Shown here: positions 7,901 through 19,200 of the stretch, in pieces
Layout of the letters: each line of letters starts with the position of its first letter
How positions within the stretch are numbered: position 1 is the first letter of the stretch
Source: Mangrovicoccus sp.
GTDB lineage: Bacteria; Pseudomonadota; Alphaproteobacteria; Rhodobacterales; Rhodobacteraceae
DNA length: 53,872 nucleotides
Assembly: GCA_025800345.1 (NCBI GenBank)
Contig: JAOXSB010000067.1
Span: 1 to 53,872 of the forward strand
Direction of reading: 5' to 3'
Program-made: the position numbers and the translations under genes
Notes under the pieces: model-generated
Told to the model about the DNA's origin: nothing
The model's database searches: none
Seen by the model: the letters and a program-made list of their open reading frames with translations, nothing else

Positions 7901-10900
7901 ATGCGAGTTGATTTGAGCATGAATGTCCAGCCGAATACCCCTTTCCATCGCAAATTTGTCTATGCGCCCGCTGGGCGCGAACGCCTGGCTGTCGCAGCCA
8001 GCCGCGCCGGGGCGATTGGCTGTGTGAGCTTTGATCATCTCGCGACGCTTGAAACCCTCTCTACGGCCCTTGATGCCCTTGGTCATCCGCTGAGCGGCGC
8101 CCATGGTCCCTTTGGCCTGCGCCTGCCTTCGCTCGAAGATGACATCGTGGCCGAGATCAACCTATGGGCGAATAAAGGGCTCACTTGGGTCATCGTTCCG
8201 ACTGACGCGCTTGAGGCGTATTTCAACGGCTCTCCGACTTGGCTCTCCGAGGATATTGCACTGCTCGCCGAGGTCACAGATTGCGGCACGCATCCAGCGC
8301 TTGATCGCGTTGATGGGCTGGTGGTGAAAGGCAATGAAGCCCCCGGCTTTGTGGGCGAGGAAAGCAGCTTTATCCTGTTTCAGCATTGGGTGAAGACCAC
8401 CAAGCTGCCGCTTTATGTGCATGGGGGGCTCTCGCCCCAGGTTTGCGCGGGCCTGAGCGCCATGGGCGCGGCGGGCGGCGTGTTTGATTGCCAGCTATAT
8501 TTGACCAAAGATGCCGCTTTGCCCGCAGCCACTGCGCAGGTGCTGCGCGCGCTCACCGGCACCGAAACAGTCATGCTAGGCGATCCTGCTCAGGGCAGCT
8601 ATCTGCGCGTGCTGCAACATCCCCGGGCCAAAGCCGGGGCGGCGTTTGGCAATCTCCATCAGCTCTCCCCGATCGCGGATATTCGCGCAGCTTTGGCCAG
8701 CACCCCAATTGGCTTGGATGATCCCGCCAGCGAGGTGATGTTGCTCGGCCATGATGTGGCCATGGCCGCCTCTTATGGGGAGCGCTACAAAACCGTGGCC
8801 CGTTTCCTGCGCGCTGTGGATGAGGCTGTAAGCACCCTTCCCAGCCTGGCTGTGGACTTGGCTCCGCTGCGCAAGCGCAATGAATTTGCCAGTTCTTTCG
8901 ACATTGATGTGCCAATCATCCAAGGCCCCATGACGCGGGTGTCGGATAGCCCGGCCTTTGCGGCTGCGGTGGCCAAAGCCGGGGCATTGCCCACATTGGC
9001 CCTGGCGCTGATGCGCCCAGAGCAGGTGGAAACCATGGTCGATGAGACCAAGGCCCTGATCGGGGATGGCAAATGGGGCGTGGGCTTTCTGGGGTTCCTG
9101 CCGCAAGCGCAGTTCAAAGCTCAGATGGATGTGGTTCTCGCCCGCGAGCCGGATTTCGCCATCATCGCAGGCGGTCGCCCGGATCAAGCCGCCAAGCTCG
9201 AAGAGATCGGCGTGCCCACTTATCTGCACCTGCCCTCTGCCAGCCTGCTGGATTACTACATCAAAAATGGCAGCCGCCGCTTTATCTTTGAAGGGCGCGA
9301 ATGCGGCGGCCATATCGGGCCGATCTCAAGCTTTGTGCTGTGGAGCTCGATGATCGATCGCATCTGCGAAGAGATCGATGCCGGGCGGGTGAAAGGCCCC
9401 GACCTGGATTGTGTCTTTGCGGGCGGTTTGCATGACGCGCTATCGTCGGCCTTTTTGCAGGTTCTGGTGGCCCCCTTGGCCGCGCGCGGCGTGCATGTGG
9501 CGATGATCGTGGGCACCGCTTATATCCTGACCAAGGAAATTGCGGAAACCGGCGCCATCCAAAGCAAATTCCAAGAGGTGGTGCGCGACAATCCCGATAC
9601 CGCCATCCTGACCAGCGGCCCGGGCCATGCCAGCCGCTCTATGCGCACGCCTTTCGTGGATAGCTTTGTTGATAAGCAAAAAGCGCTGCGCGACGACAGC
9701 GAAATGCCCGAAGAAGACAAGCGCGAAGTGCTCGATGACATGATCATGGGCACGCTGCGCATTGCCTCAAAAGGCACTCGGCGCAACAGTGAGACTTCTG
9801 AAATCGAGCCGGTGCCCGAGGCAGAGCAATTTGAAACCGGCATGTATATGATCGGTCAGGTGGCCAGCCTGCGCGATGATCTGCGCGATATTGCCGATCT
9901 GCATGACAGTTTGACCGATGCCGCTGGCGAGATGCTGCGCGCCAATGCCATGCCGGAAATTGCCGTGCCCGTGGAAGATGGTGCTGCGCCGCTGGATATC
10001 GCCATTGTCGGCATGAGCGCGGCCTTGCCCGGGGCCATGTCCAAAGAAACCTATTGGCAGAATATCCTGGGCAAAGTGGATAGCGTGGTGGAAATCCCGC
10101 GCCACCGCTGGGATTGGCGGCTGTACTTTGATGAAGATCGCAAAGCCAAGGACAAGATTTATTCCCGTTGGGGCGGGTTCCTTGAAGATATGCCCTTTGA
10201 GCCCGGCGATTTTGGCATCACGCCGAAATCGCTGCTCAGCGTAGATCCGATGCAGCTGATGGCGCTGAAAATCGCCGATGAGGCGCTTGGGGATGCGGGT
10301 TACTCCGATATGGATAAAGGCCTGCGCGATCATACTGCGGTGATGATCGGTGCCTCGGGCGGCTCTGGCGATGTGGGGCTGCAATATAACCTGCGCTCGG
10401 AAACCCCTCGTTTTGAGGGCGGGTTAGAGCCCGCTTTGGCCGAACGCCTGCCGGAATGGAGCGAGGATACTTTCGCGGGGATCTTGATCAATGTGATTTC
10501 CGGCCGGATCACCAACCGCCTGGATCTGGGCGGGCCCAATTACACCACCGATGCGGCCTGCGCGTCGTCTTTGGCGGCGGTCTATCAAGCCTGTAACGAG
10601 CTGCGTTGGGGCCGCTCGCGCATGGCCATCGCCGGCGGTGTGGACACCCAGCAAAGCCCGTTTGGCTTTATGTGTTTCAGCCAGACCCAAGCGCTGAGCC
10701 CGCGCGGGCGCTCGCGTTCCTTTGACAAATCCGCCGATGGCATTGCGATCTCTGAAGGCATCGTGATGCTGGTGCTCAAACCTTTAGCCGATGCCGAAGC
10801 CGATGGGGATCGCATCTATGCGGTGATCAAAGGCGTGGGCAGCTCGTCCGATGGCAAAGGCAAAGCGCTCTCGGCCCCCGAAGCCGCAGGCCAGTTGCGC

Positions 10901-13900
10901 GCCATGCGCCGGGCCTATGATCAAGCCGGATACACCCCCGCAGATGTGCAGCTATTCGAAGCCCATGGCACCGGCACAGTGGTGGGCGACAGCACCGAAT
11001 TGACCAGCACCGGCAATTTGGTGGCCGAAACCAGCCCGCGCCGCCGCAGCGCCGTGATCGGCTCGGTAAAAACCAATATTGGCCATACCAAAGCCACTGC
11101 GGGCATTGCCGGGATGGCTAAGATCGCCCTGGCGCTGCATCATAAAGTGCTGCCCCCCCATCGCGGGGTGGATGCGCCCAATGATGTTTTGGCCACTGAC
11201 GAAGCCCCGCTTTACCTGCTCAATGCTGCCGAGCCTTGGATCGCAGATAGCGACGAAATCCGCCGCGCCTCGGTTTCTGCCTTTGGCTTTGGCGGCACCA
11301 ATTTCCACGCCACGCTCGAAGAATATCGCGGCGAGTATCGCGAAGAATATCGCCACACGCCCAGCCCTGATTGGCCCGCAGAGCTCTTGGTGCTCTCTGG
11401 CGCGGATCGCGCGGCTCTGGCGCAAAGCATCAGCGATATTCTGGCCCGAATTGCCGCCGCCCCCGCACTCAAACCACGCTTTTTGACCTCTGTTCTGGGC
11501 AAGTCCTTTGATCCACAGGCAGGCAGCCGAGCGGCGCTGATCATCACCGATATGGCCGATGCCGCCGAGAAGCTGACCGCATTGCAAGCCCATCTTCAAA
11601 GCGATGCGCCATTGCCCGACGGGATGTTTGTGCAAGATGGCGCTGCGGAAAAAGGCAAACTGGCGGTGCTGTTCCCCGGTCAAGGCTCGCAATACCCGTT
11701 CATGGGCCGCGAACCTGCGGTGTATCTGCGCGAGCTGTCCGAGACCCTTTCGGGGGCCAACCGCGCCTTGAGCGCATCTTTGGGCGCCCGTTACGGGGCT
11801 GCCACGGCCTTGAGCGAATTCATCTATCCCCGTGGGGCCTATGATGATGACGCGCGCAAAGCAGGCCGCGCGGCGCTGACCTCGACCGATATTGCGCAGC
11901 CCTCTTTGGGGGCGGTGGAAGCCGGGCTTTGGGCGTTTTTGGCCGGTCGGCTTGGTCTGAGCGGCGATATGTTCGCGGGCCATAGCTATGGCGAGTTCGT
12001 CGCCCATCACGCCGCTGGGGTGCTGAGCTTTGAAGATCTCATGGCCGTGTCCGAAGCCCGCGGGCGCTTGATCGTCGAAAAAGCCGCCGAAGCCGGGTCT
12101 GAATTGGGCACGATGATTGCCATTTCGGCCAGCCGCGAAGAGGCCGAAGCCATCGCAAATGAGATCGAAGATCTCGTGGTGGCCAATCACAACAGCCCCA
12201 GCCAAGTGATCCTGTCGGGCCCCGAAGCCGCTGTGGCCAGCGCCCAAAAAGCTGCGGAAGCCAAAGGGTTCAACGCCACCCGCCTGCCTGTGGCTGCGGC
12301 CTTCCATTCGCAATTGATGGCCCCTGCGCGGGATGATCTGGGCAAAGTGATCCGATCACTGGTCTGGAAAACCGATGCGGCCAGCGCGGTCTATTCCAAT
12401 GCCCGCGCCGCCCAACATGGCGAGGATGTGTGCCAGGCCATGACCGATCATTTGGTGGCCCCGGTGAATTTCGTCGATCAAGTGCGCGCGATGTATGACA
12501 ATGGCGCGCGGCTGTTCTTGGAAATTGGCCCCAAGCGAGTGCTTTCTGGCTTGGTGCGTCAAATCCTGGGGGACCAGGATGTGCTCTCCATCTCGACCGA
12601 TGGTGAAAACGGCAGTTTGCAGGATTTGTTGACTGCCATCGGCGCGCTTGCGGTTGCAGGCGCGCCCCTTGATCTGGCCCGGCTCTATGATGGCCGTGGC
12701 TGTGACAGCCTTACCATGGCGGATCTCGACCGCCTTGGTCAGCCATCGATCCCGTCCAAACGGGGCTGGTGGATCAATGGCAGCGGGGTGCGCAAAGCCG
12801 CAGAACCCCAAGCCACGATTGGCCTGACAAAAGAACAGGCCGATGCGCTCTTCGCGGAACTGCCCTTGGCGGCAGAGGCTCAATCCACCGCTCCGCAGGC
12901 TGCGCCGACCGCCTCGCCCGGCGAGGCGTTCACGTCGAGACTCCCCATCGCGCAAAGCGCAACCCCTTCAACTTCTGTATCTTTTATCCCGAGAGGTGAT
13001 CGCATGTACGATAATCCCCCTCCTATGGCCGATAGCGGGTCTGGACGATCCGTTAGCGCCGAGTTCTTCAGCCTGATGGCGCGTATTGTTGAAAGCGCCG
13101 AAACGGTGGCTTGTGCCGAACTTGGCGCAGCCCCCTCTGGCAGCACCGGATTGCGTGGCGGGCATCGCCGCACTGCCCTGCGCCCAGCCCCCAAGCCCCA
13201 GGCCTTGACCGCCAGCGTGCCCGAGGCCGCGCCTTTTGCCCCGCCAGCCCCCATGCCCGCAGCCATGGCCAACCCGATGGCACCCGCGCCCACACCGGTG
13301 GAGCCTGTGGCCCCAGCCCCGGCACCGGCCATGCCCGCAGCCGCCGCACCGGCCCCAGCGCCTGCGCCTGCAGCGGCGCCAGAGCCCGCCCCGGCCCCTG
13401 TGGCGGTGGATCTCAAAGCCGTGCTGCTGTCGGTGGTCACCGATAAGACCGGCTATGACGAAGATATTTTGGAAATGGACCAAAATATCGAAGCTGATCT
13501 TGGTATCGACTCCATCAAACGCGTGGATATTGTGGCCGGTGTGGTGGAAAGCCTGCCAGCGCCGATCGCGGAAAAGCTGGGCGATGAGGAACGCAGCGCT
13601 CTGAACGGTGCCAAAACCCTCGACGGCATGCTTGAGATCCTCACCAAAGCGGAGGCCGCCGCAAATTTTAATCTGGCCGTGGCAGATAACAGCTCCGATC
13701 AATCGCCGGTGGCAACCCCGCCGAAGATTGACGCTCTGCCACGGCCTGACCAATCTCGGTTCATCGTCTCGCCCCGTAGCGAGCCGATGCCCGAGGATAT
13801 TCGGAGCGCATTAACCGAAGGCGATCTGGTGATCACCGCCTCTGGCGGTGCGATTGACGCCGCTTTGATCGCCGCTCTTGAGGAAGCTGGCAGCAAAACC

Positions 13901-16207
13901 CACCTCATCCCCGCCGAAGCCCTGACCGATGAGGCCGCTTTGACCGCATGGCTTGAGACCAATGGCCCAGCCCTTGGGCGTTTGGCCGGGCTGGTGCATC
14001 TGGCCGGGCTGGGGCTGCCCGCCTTGGATCTGAGCGCCACACCAGAGGCCTGGCGGGAACAGCTCTTCCGGTCGGAAAAAGCCGCCTATATCCTGCTGCG
14101 CGATCTGGAGTTTGCCCCAGCGGCCCATGCGGTCTCGGTCACCGATCTGGGCGGGTTTTTTGGCCGCGGTGAGACCCCTAGCGAGGCCCTCCGGCTGCAA
14201 GGCGGCGGGGTTGGGCTGCTCAAATCCTTGCTGCGCGAAGACGAAGCCCGGCGCTGCAAAGCCATTGATCTGGACAGCAGCCTTGAGACCGACGCGCTGG
14301 TTGCGCAGATCATGGGCGAGATGCAGGCCCAGGGCGGGCGCGTGGAAGTGGGCTATCCGGCGGGCATCCGCACGGTTTTCCGCACCGAGCCTGCGCCGAT
14401 CCTGCCCGGCACCCCCGAGGCAGACGCCGATGGCGAAGTAATCTTGGCCACTGGCGGCGCGCGGGGCATCACCGCAGAAACCCTGCGCGAGCTTGCTGCG
14501 CCGGGCGTGGTCTTTATCCTGACCGGCCGCTCGCCCCTGCCCGAGCAAAGCGCCACGTTGCGCGATGATCCGGCGCTCGCCGCCATGAGCGAGACCGAAT
14601 TGGCACGCCATTTCGTGAAATCCGAGAAAATGCCCATCGCCGAGGGCCGCCGCCGCGCCAGCAAAGTGATGGCAAGCCGCGAGATGCTTGATTGTCTGGC
14701 CGCCTATGAAAGCGCCGGCGCGAGCGTCGAGTATCTGCCCGTGGATGTGAATGACAGCGCCGCTGTCAAAGAGATGATCGATGGGATCTATGAGCGCCAT
14801 GGCCGCCTGGATGGGGTCGTGCATGGGGCAGGCGTGATCGAAGACAAGCTGCTGCGGGATATTCCCAGCGACAGCTGGGACCGCGTGGTGGAAACCAAGG
14901 TCATCGGCCTGCTGTCCTTGATGAGCGCCCTGCGCCCGGAAAGCCTGAAATTCCTATATGCCTTTACCTCGGTTGCGGGCCGTTATGGCAATGCCGGTCA
15001 AACCAGCTATGCCACCGCCAATGAGCTGATGGCCCGGATCTGTAGCCAATGGCAGGCGCAAATCGGTGGCGCGACCCGCGTCAAAGCCATGAGCTGGGGC
15101 CCATGGGGTGCCACCAGCTTTGGCGCTGGCATGGTCACCGCCGAAACCGAGCGGAAATTCCGCGCCCAGGGGGTTTGCTTGGTGCATGCCCGGTTGGGGG
15201 CGGATCTGCTGCGCATGGAAACCCGCTGCGCGCTGCGCGCGCCGCAAACCGAGGTGATCTATGGCGCGGCCCCATGGGAGGCCGCCGAAGCCAGCCGCAG
15301 CATTTTGCAAACCAATGCCCCAGGCGGTTTGCTGGCCCATAGCACGGTGGATTCCGCTGCGGGCGGCAAACAGCAAATGGCTGTGCGGATCGAGGATTGG
15401 CACCCGTTCTTGCAAGACCACATTATCGAAACGGACCCGGTTTTGCCCATGGCCATCGCCATTGAGATCATGGCCAGCGCCGTGCGCGATGTATTCGGTG
15501 ATGATCTGCGCATCATAGGCGTTGCCGATGCCAAACTGTTCCACGGGGTCAAATTCGACACCGATCATAAAGATCTGGTCGCGGTGCTCAGCCAGAACTC
15601 CCATGGGATGGAGACCGAGGAAAGCGTTTCGGTGAAGCTCTTTGGCAGCGATGACAAACGCCGCCCCCATTACGCCGCCCGCTTTATCCTAGCGCAGAAT
15701 TTCGCGCCCGCCCCGGCCAGCACCGCGCTGATTGCGCCGCCAGAGGCCAAAGTGATCACCGCCGCCGAGGCTTATGGATCGCATCTTTTCCACGGCCCGT
15801 CTTTCCACGCGCTGGAAAATGTGGATGCGATCTGGGATCACGGCATGTTGGTCAGCACCCGCGCCTCGTTGCCCCGCGAATTGCTGGGCGATGCTGGCGC
15901 CACGCCCTGGCTCTTTGATCCTTTCCTGATCGATGGCATCGCGCAGCTGCCCTATCTGTGGAGCCATGCGACCCGCGGCACGATCGCCCTGCCGATCAGT
16001 TTTGAGAAAATCACCCGCTACACCGAGGATCTGTCTGGGGCGGCGTCGATTGAATGGAACATTACCAAAGACACGCCAGAGCTCATCGTTTCCGAATCTC
16101 TGATCCGTGACGAAAACGGCCAAGTATTACTTTCAGCGAGTGGAATGACCCATGGATCGCGCCCGCCCAGCGACGCGATGATCATGGGTGGTAGCAAAGC
16201 AGCATGA
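7901..16207 (+). CDS. Type I PUFA-synthase-like megasynthase: NMO-NMO-KS-AT-ACP-KR-DH
   Basis: This 2,768-residue iterative synthase has recognisable domains in this order. A first nitronate-monooxygenase-like barrel lies at about 20-305, with GNEAPGFVGEE where GGH is usual. A second lies at 335-620, with an intact CGGHIG loop. KS is at 700-1150 (Cys887, His1022, His1062), AT at 1250-1560 (Ser1362 in GHSYG, His1469) and ACP at 1835-1915 (Ser1871 in GIDSIKR). KR is at 1950-2460 (TGGARGIT near 2180, Tyr2370). The hot-dog DH is at 2490-2750 (His2507 in LQDH, Asp in LIDGIAQ). KS, AT, ACP and KR resemble PfaA; the barrels correspond to the enoyl reductase PfaD, here fused at the N-terminus. PUFA synthases usually carry several tandem ACPs, but this has one. 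An Ala/Pro-rich linker precedes the ACP. GAGAGAG precedes the ATG at 7901. The stop overlaps the next start (ATGA). Confidence 0.93.
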   Translation: MRVDLSMNVQPNTPFHRKFVYAPAGRERLAVAASRAGAIGCVSFDHLATLETLSTALDALGHPLSGAHGPFGLRLPSLEDDIVAEINLWANKGLTWVIVPTDALEAYFNGSPTWLSEDIALLAEVTDCGTHPALDRVDGLVVKGNEAPGFVGEESSFILFQHWVKTTKLPLYVHGGLSPQVCAGLSAMGAAGGVFDCQLYLTKDAALPAATAQVLRALTGTETVMLGDPAQGSYLRVLQHPRAKAGAAFGNLHQLSPIADIRAALASTPIGLDDPASEVMLLGHDVAMAASYGERYKTVARFLRAVDEAVSTLPSLAVDLAPLRKRNEFASSFDIDVPIIQGPMTRVSDSPAFAAAVAKAGALPTLALALMRPEQVETMVDETKALIGDGKWGVGFLGFLPQAQFKAQMDVVLAREPDFAIIAGGRPDQAAKLEEIGVPTYLHLPSASLLDYYIKNGSRRFIFEGRECGGHIGPISSFVLWSSMIDRICEEIDAGRVKGPDLDCVFAGGLHDALSSAFLQVLVAPLAARGVHVAMIVGTAYILTKEIAETGAIQSKFQEVVRDNPDTAILTSGPGHASRSMRTPFVDSFVDKQKALRDDSEMPEEDKREVLDDMIMGTLRIASKGTRRNSETSEIEPVPEAEQFETGMYMIGQVASLRDDLRDIADLHDSLTDAAGEMLRANAMPEIAVPVEDGAAPLDIAIVGMSAALPGAMSKETYWQNILGKVDSVVEIPRHRWDWRLYFDEDRKAKDKIYSRWGGFLEDMPFEPGDFGITPKSLLSVDPMQLMALKIADEALGDAGYSDMDKGLRDHTAVMIGASGGSGDVGLQYNLRSETPRFEGGLEPALAERLPEWSEDTFAGILINVISGRITNRLDLGGPNYTTDAACASSLAAVYQACNELRWGRSRMAIAGGVDTQQSPFGFMCFSQTQALSPRGRSRSFDKSADGIAISEGIVMLVLKPLADAEADGDRIYAVIKGVGSSSDGKGKALSAPEAAGQLRAMRRAYDQAGYTPADVQLFEAHGTGTVVGDSTELTSTGNLVAETSPRRRSAVIGSVKTNIGHTKATAGIAGMAKIALALHHKVLPPHRGVDAPNDVLATDEAPLYLLNAAEPWIADSDEIRRASVSAFGFGGTNFHATLEEYRGEYREEYRHTPSPDWPAELLVLSGADRAALAQSISDILARIAAAPALKPRFLTSVLGKSFDPQAGSRAALIITDMADAAEKLTALQAHLQSDAPLPDGMFVQDGAAEKGKLAVLFPGQGSQYPFMGREPAVYLRELSETLSGANRALSASLGARYGAATALSEFIYPRGAYDDDARKAGRAALTSTDIAQPSLGAVEAGLWAFLAGRLGLSGDMFAGHSYGEFVAHHAAGVLSFEDLMAVSEARGRLIVEKAAEAGSELGTMIAISASREEAEAIANEIEDLVVANHNSPSQVILSGPEAAVASAQKAAEAKGFNATRLPVAAAFHSQLMAPARDDLGKVIRSLVWKTDAASAVYSNARAAQHGEDVCQAMTDHLVAPVNFVDQVRAMYDNGARLFLEIGPKRVLSGLVRQILGDQDVLSISTDGENGSLQDLLTAIGALAVAGAPLDLARLYDGRGCDSLTMADLDRLGQPSIPSKRGWWINGSGVRKAAEPQATIGLTKEQADALFAELPLAAEAQSTAPQAAPTASPGEAFTSRLPIAQSATPSTSVSFIPRGDRMYDNPPPMADSGSGRSVSAEFFSLMARIVESAETVACAELGAAPSGSTGLRGGHRRTALRPAPKPQALTASVPEAAPFAPPAPMPAAMANPMAPAPTPVEPVAPAPAPAMPAAAAPAPAPAPAAAPEPAPAPVAVDLKAVLLSVVTDKTGYDEDILEMDQNIEADLGIDSIKRVDIVAGVVESLPAPIAEKLGDEERSALNGAKTLDGMLEILTKAEAAANFNLAVADNSSDQSPVATPPKIDALPRPDQSRFIVSPRSEPMPEDIRSALTEGDLVITASGGAIDAALIAALEEAGSKTHLIPAEALTDEAALTAWLETNGPALGRLAGLVHLAGLGLPALDLSATPEAWREQLFRSEKAAYILLRDLEFAPAAHAVSVTDLGGFFGRGETPSEALRLQGGGVGLLKSLLREDEARRCKAIDLDSSLETDALVAQIMGEMQAQGGRVEVGYPAGIRTVFRTEPAPILPGTPEADADGEVILATGGARGITAETLRELAAPGVVFILTGRSPLPEQSATLRDDPALAAMSETELARHFVKSEKMPIAEGRRRASKVMASREMLDCLAAYESAGASVEYLPVDVNDSAAVKEMIDGIYERHGRLDGVVHGAGVIEDKLLRDIPSDSWDRVVETKVIGLLSLMSALRPESLKFLYAFTSVAGRYGNAGQTSYATANELMARICSQWQAQIGGATRVKAMSWGPWGATSFGAGMVTAETERKFRAQGVCLVHARLGADLLRMETRCALRAPQTEVIYGAAPWEAAEASRSILQTNAPGGLLAHSTVDSAAGGKQQMAVRIEDWHPFLQDHIIETDPVLPMAIAIEIMASAVRDVFGDDLRIIGVADAKLFHGVKFDTDHKDLVAVLSQNSHGMETEESVSVKLFGSDDKRRPHYAARFILAQNFAPAPASTALIAPPEAKVITAAEAYGSHLFHGPSFHALENVDAIWDHGMLVSTRASLPRELLGDAGATPWLFDPFLIDGIAQLPYLWSHATRGTIALPISFEKITRYTEDLSGAASIEWNITKDTPELIVSESLIRDENGQVLLSASGMTHGSRPPSDAMIMGGSKAA
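12993..13006 (+). promoter_or_regulatory. Strong internal ribosome binding site and in-frame ATG inside the megasynthase gene
   Basis: GAGGTGATC at 12993-13001 matches nine consecutive bases of the ideal complement of the 16S rRNA 3' end. The in-frame ATG (Met1702) is at 13004-13006, with seven bases between GAGG and ATG. It falls between the AT domain and the ACP, in a stretch without a recognisable domain. Initiation here would give a 1,067-residue ACP-KR-DH protein. Confidence 0.55.
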
Positions 16208-19200
16208 GTTTAGATCATTCAAGCCAAAGCGATGATGTCAAAATCGCCGTCATCGGATTAGATTGCGTTTTCCCCCAAGCCGAAAATGCGCGCACATTTT
16301 GGCAAAATATCATCCACGAGATCAATGCCACGGGCGATCCGCTGCCATCGTGGAACAGCGAAGTGCATCTGACCCGGCGCGGGGATACCTCCACCAATCA
16401 GGGCGGCTATCTGAAAGATCTGTTCCGCATGGAGCCCGCCAAATTCGGGATCATGCCCCGTGCCTTGGATGGGGGCGAGCCTGACCAGTTTATCGGTCTC
16501 GATCTGGCCCGGCGGGCGCTGCAAGATGCGGGTGAGGCCTATCTTGATCCCAAATTCGACCATCGCGACACCGGGGTGATCGTCGGGCACAGCACCTATT
16601 ACCACCGCGGTCAGATCAACACTGCGCAGCACCATGTTTTCGTCGAGCAGATGCGCGAGATCGTGCTGGCGCTGCAACCGAACCTTTCGGATGGGCAGCT
16701 TGAAAAGCTCGAAACATTGCTGCGTGATCAACTGCCACCCTTTGTCACTGATATTGTGCCGGGGCTGGTGCCCAATGTGCTGACCGGGCGGATTGCCAAC
16801 CGGTTAAATTTGCGCGGGCCCAATTACCTGATTGATGCGGCTTGCGCCTCTTCCTTGCTGGCGGTGCAAGCCGCAGTAGATGAATTGGTCCGGGGCAATT
16901 GCAAAATGATGCTGGTGGGCGGGGTGAATGCGTCGCTGCCCGCTGAGGTGGCCATCATCTTTACCCATCTTGGGGCGCTTTCGGATAATGGCCGGGTGCG
17001 GCCATTCTCGGACGCGGCCGATGGCACATTGCTGGGCGAAGGGGCTGGCATGGTCGTGCTGAAACGGCTCGATGATGCGCTTGCGGATGGGGACCGGATT
17101 TACAGCGTCATTCGCGGCGTGGGCCAATCCAGTGATGGTCGCGGCCTGGGCCTGTTGAGCCCATCCATGGATGGCGAGATCCTGGCCATGCGCCGGGCCT
17201 ATGACAGCAGCGGAATTGATCCCCAAAGCATCAGCTTGCTGGAATGCCACGGCACCGGCATCCCCCTGGGGGATCGTACCGAAATCGGCGCATTGACCGA
17301 AATGTTCGGCAAACGCCAAGGCCCCGAGGGCGAGGTCGCCATCGGCTCGGTCAAATCCATGATCGGGCATTGTATCCCCGCTGCCGGGGTGGCCGGGCTG
17401 ATCAAAACCAGCCTGGCGCTGCATCACCGCCTGCTCCCGCCCACCATTTGCGACAATGTCAAAGAGACCCTGAAGATCAAAGAAACCCGGCTATTTGTGA
17501 ATAACAGCGCCCGGCCTTGGATCCATGGCGAGGCTGGCCCGCGCCGGGCTGGGGTGAACGCTTTTGGCTTTGGCGGCGTGAATGCCCATGTGATTTTGGA
17601 AGAAGCCCCTGAGGCGGCCAATCATCCGCTGGATATGACGCCTTGGAGCCATGAGCTTTTTGTGCTGGCCGGGGCCGATCTGAACAGTCTTGAGGCACAG
17701 ATCGAGCGGCTGAAAATCTTTGCCGAGACCGAAAACAAAGCCTTTTTGGGCGAGATCGCCCGCGCCTGTTGGAACGCCGCACAAAAGGCCAGCGGCGATT
17801 TGCGCCTGTCGATTGTCGCCGCCGATCGCGGCGAGCTGATCAAAAAGCTCGAACAAGCGCGCAAAAAGCTGGGCAAAGGGGTCAAACCCTTTACCACCCG
17901 CAATGGCATTTGCTTCCGCGACAGCGCTCTAGAGGGCAAGCTGGCCTTCATGTTTGCGGGCGAGGGCTCGCAATATCTGGGCATGTTCGAAGAACTGGCC
18001 TGCCAATTCGAGCCCGTGCGCCGCTGGCTCGATTTCTGGAAGCAAAGCGCCCAAGGCACCGGCGAGCTTGATCGCACGGATATTTTCTATCCCCGTCATA
18101 GCGAGCTAAGCGATGAAAAACGCGCCCGGTTGGGCGAGGATATTTTCAGCATGGCTGTGGGCTCTGAGGCCGCCTTTGTGGGCGGGCAGGTCATGTTTGA
18201 TCTGCTCAGCGCGCTTGGGCTGCGCTGCGATGCCATGGTGGGCCATAGCTCGGGCGAAAGCAGCGCCCTTGTCTCGGCCCAAGTGGTGCGCGCCGACAGC
18301 CCCAAACAGATGCTGGAGCGGTTCCAAGAAATCACCGCCATGAGCCGCGATGTCTATGCCAGCGGTCAGGTGCCCACAGGCGCGTTGCTGGCGGTGGGTT
18401 TGCTGGACCGGGACAAGGTTTCTGAGACCCTCAAAGGCAGCGGCGCGGTGATCGCCATGGAAAACTGCCCCAATCAGACCATCGTGTTCTCACCCGCAGG
18501 CGATGCCGAAGAGATCCAAAGCAAATTGAGCAGCCAAGGCGCGGTGGTGGAAACCCTGCCCTTTGATCGGGGTTATCACACCGAAGGCTTCAAACCGATG
18601 CAGGAAGCCTTTGAGCGCTTTTACAGCGGCACAGGCGTTCATGAAGCCGAGGTGCCGCTTTACTCTTGTGCCAGCGCCGCGCCATTTCCCGCCGATGCGC
18701 CTGGGATCATCGCTTTGGCCGGGCGGCAATGGTCGCAATCGGTGCGCTTTGTTGAAACCATCAAAGCCATGTATGCGGATGGAGTGCGCGCCTTTATCGA
18801 GGTAGCGCCTGGGGGCAAGCTGTCGAGCTTTGCCCAACAGATCTTGGCAGATCATGCCCCTGATGCGGATCTGATGGTGGCGCCAAGCAATCTGGAAGCC
18901 AAACCCGATCTAGAAGTGCTGTTGCATTTGCTGGGCCAGCTCTATGCCCATGGCCAATATGCGCTAGACCCGATCTTTGCCGGGCGCGATCTGGCGGAAT
19001 TTGATTTGGATATGCCCGAGCCGGCAAAACTGCGCGGCATGGCCATCGACAATTCGATCCCGCGCATCCATGCCACCCCAGAACTGGTCACGTATTTACA
19101 AGAATTGGGATTGGGCGGCGGCACGACGACACCGGCGATGATCCCAGAGCCCGCCCCGGCCACCGGTATTGTTCCGCCCCCCCCCCAAGACCCCAGCCAA

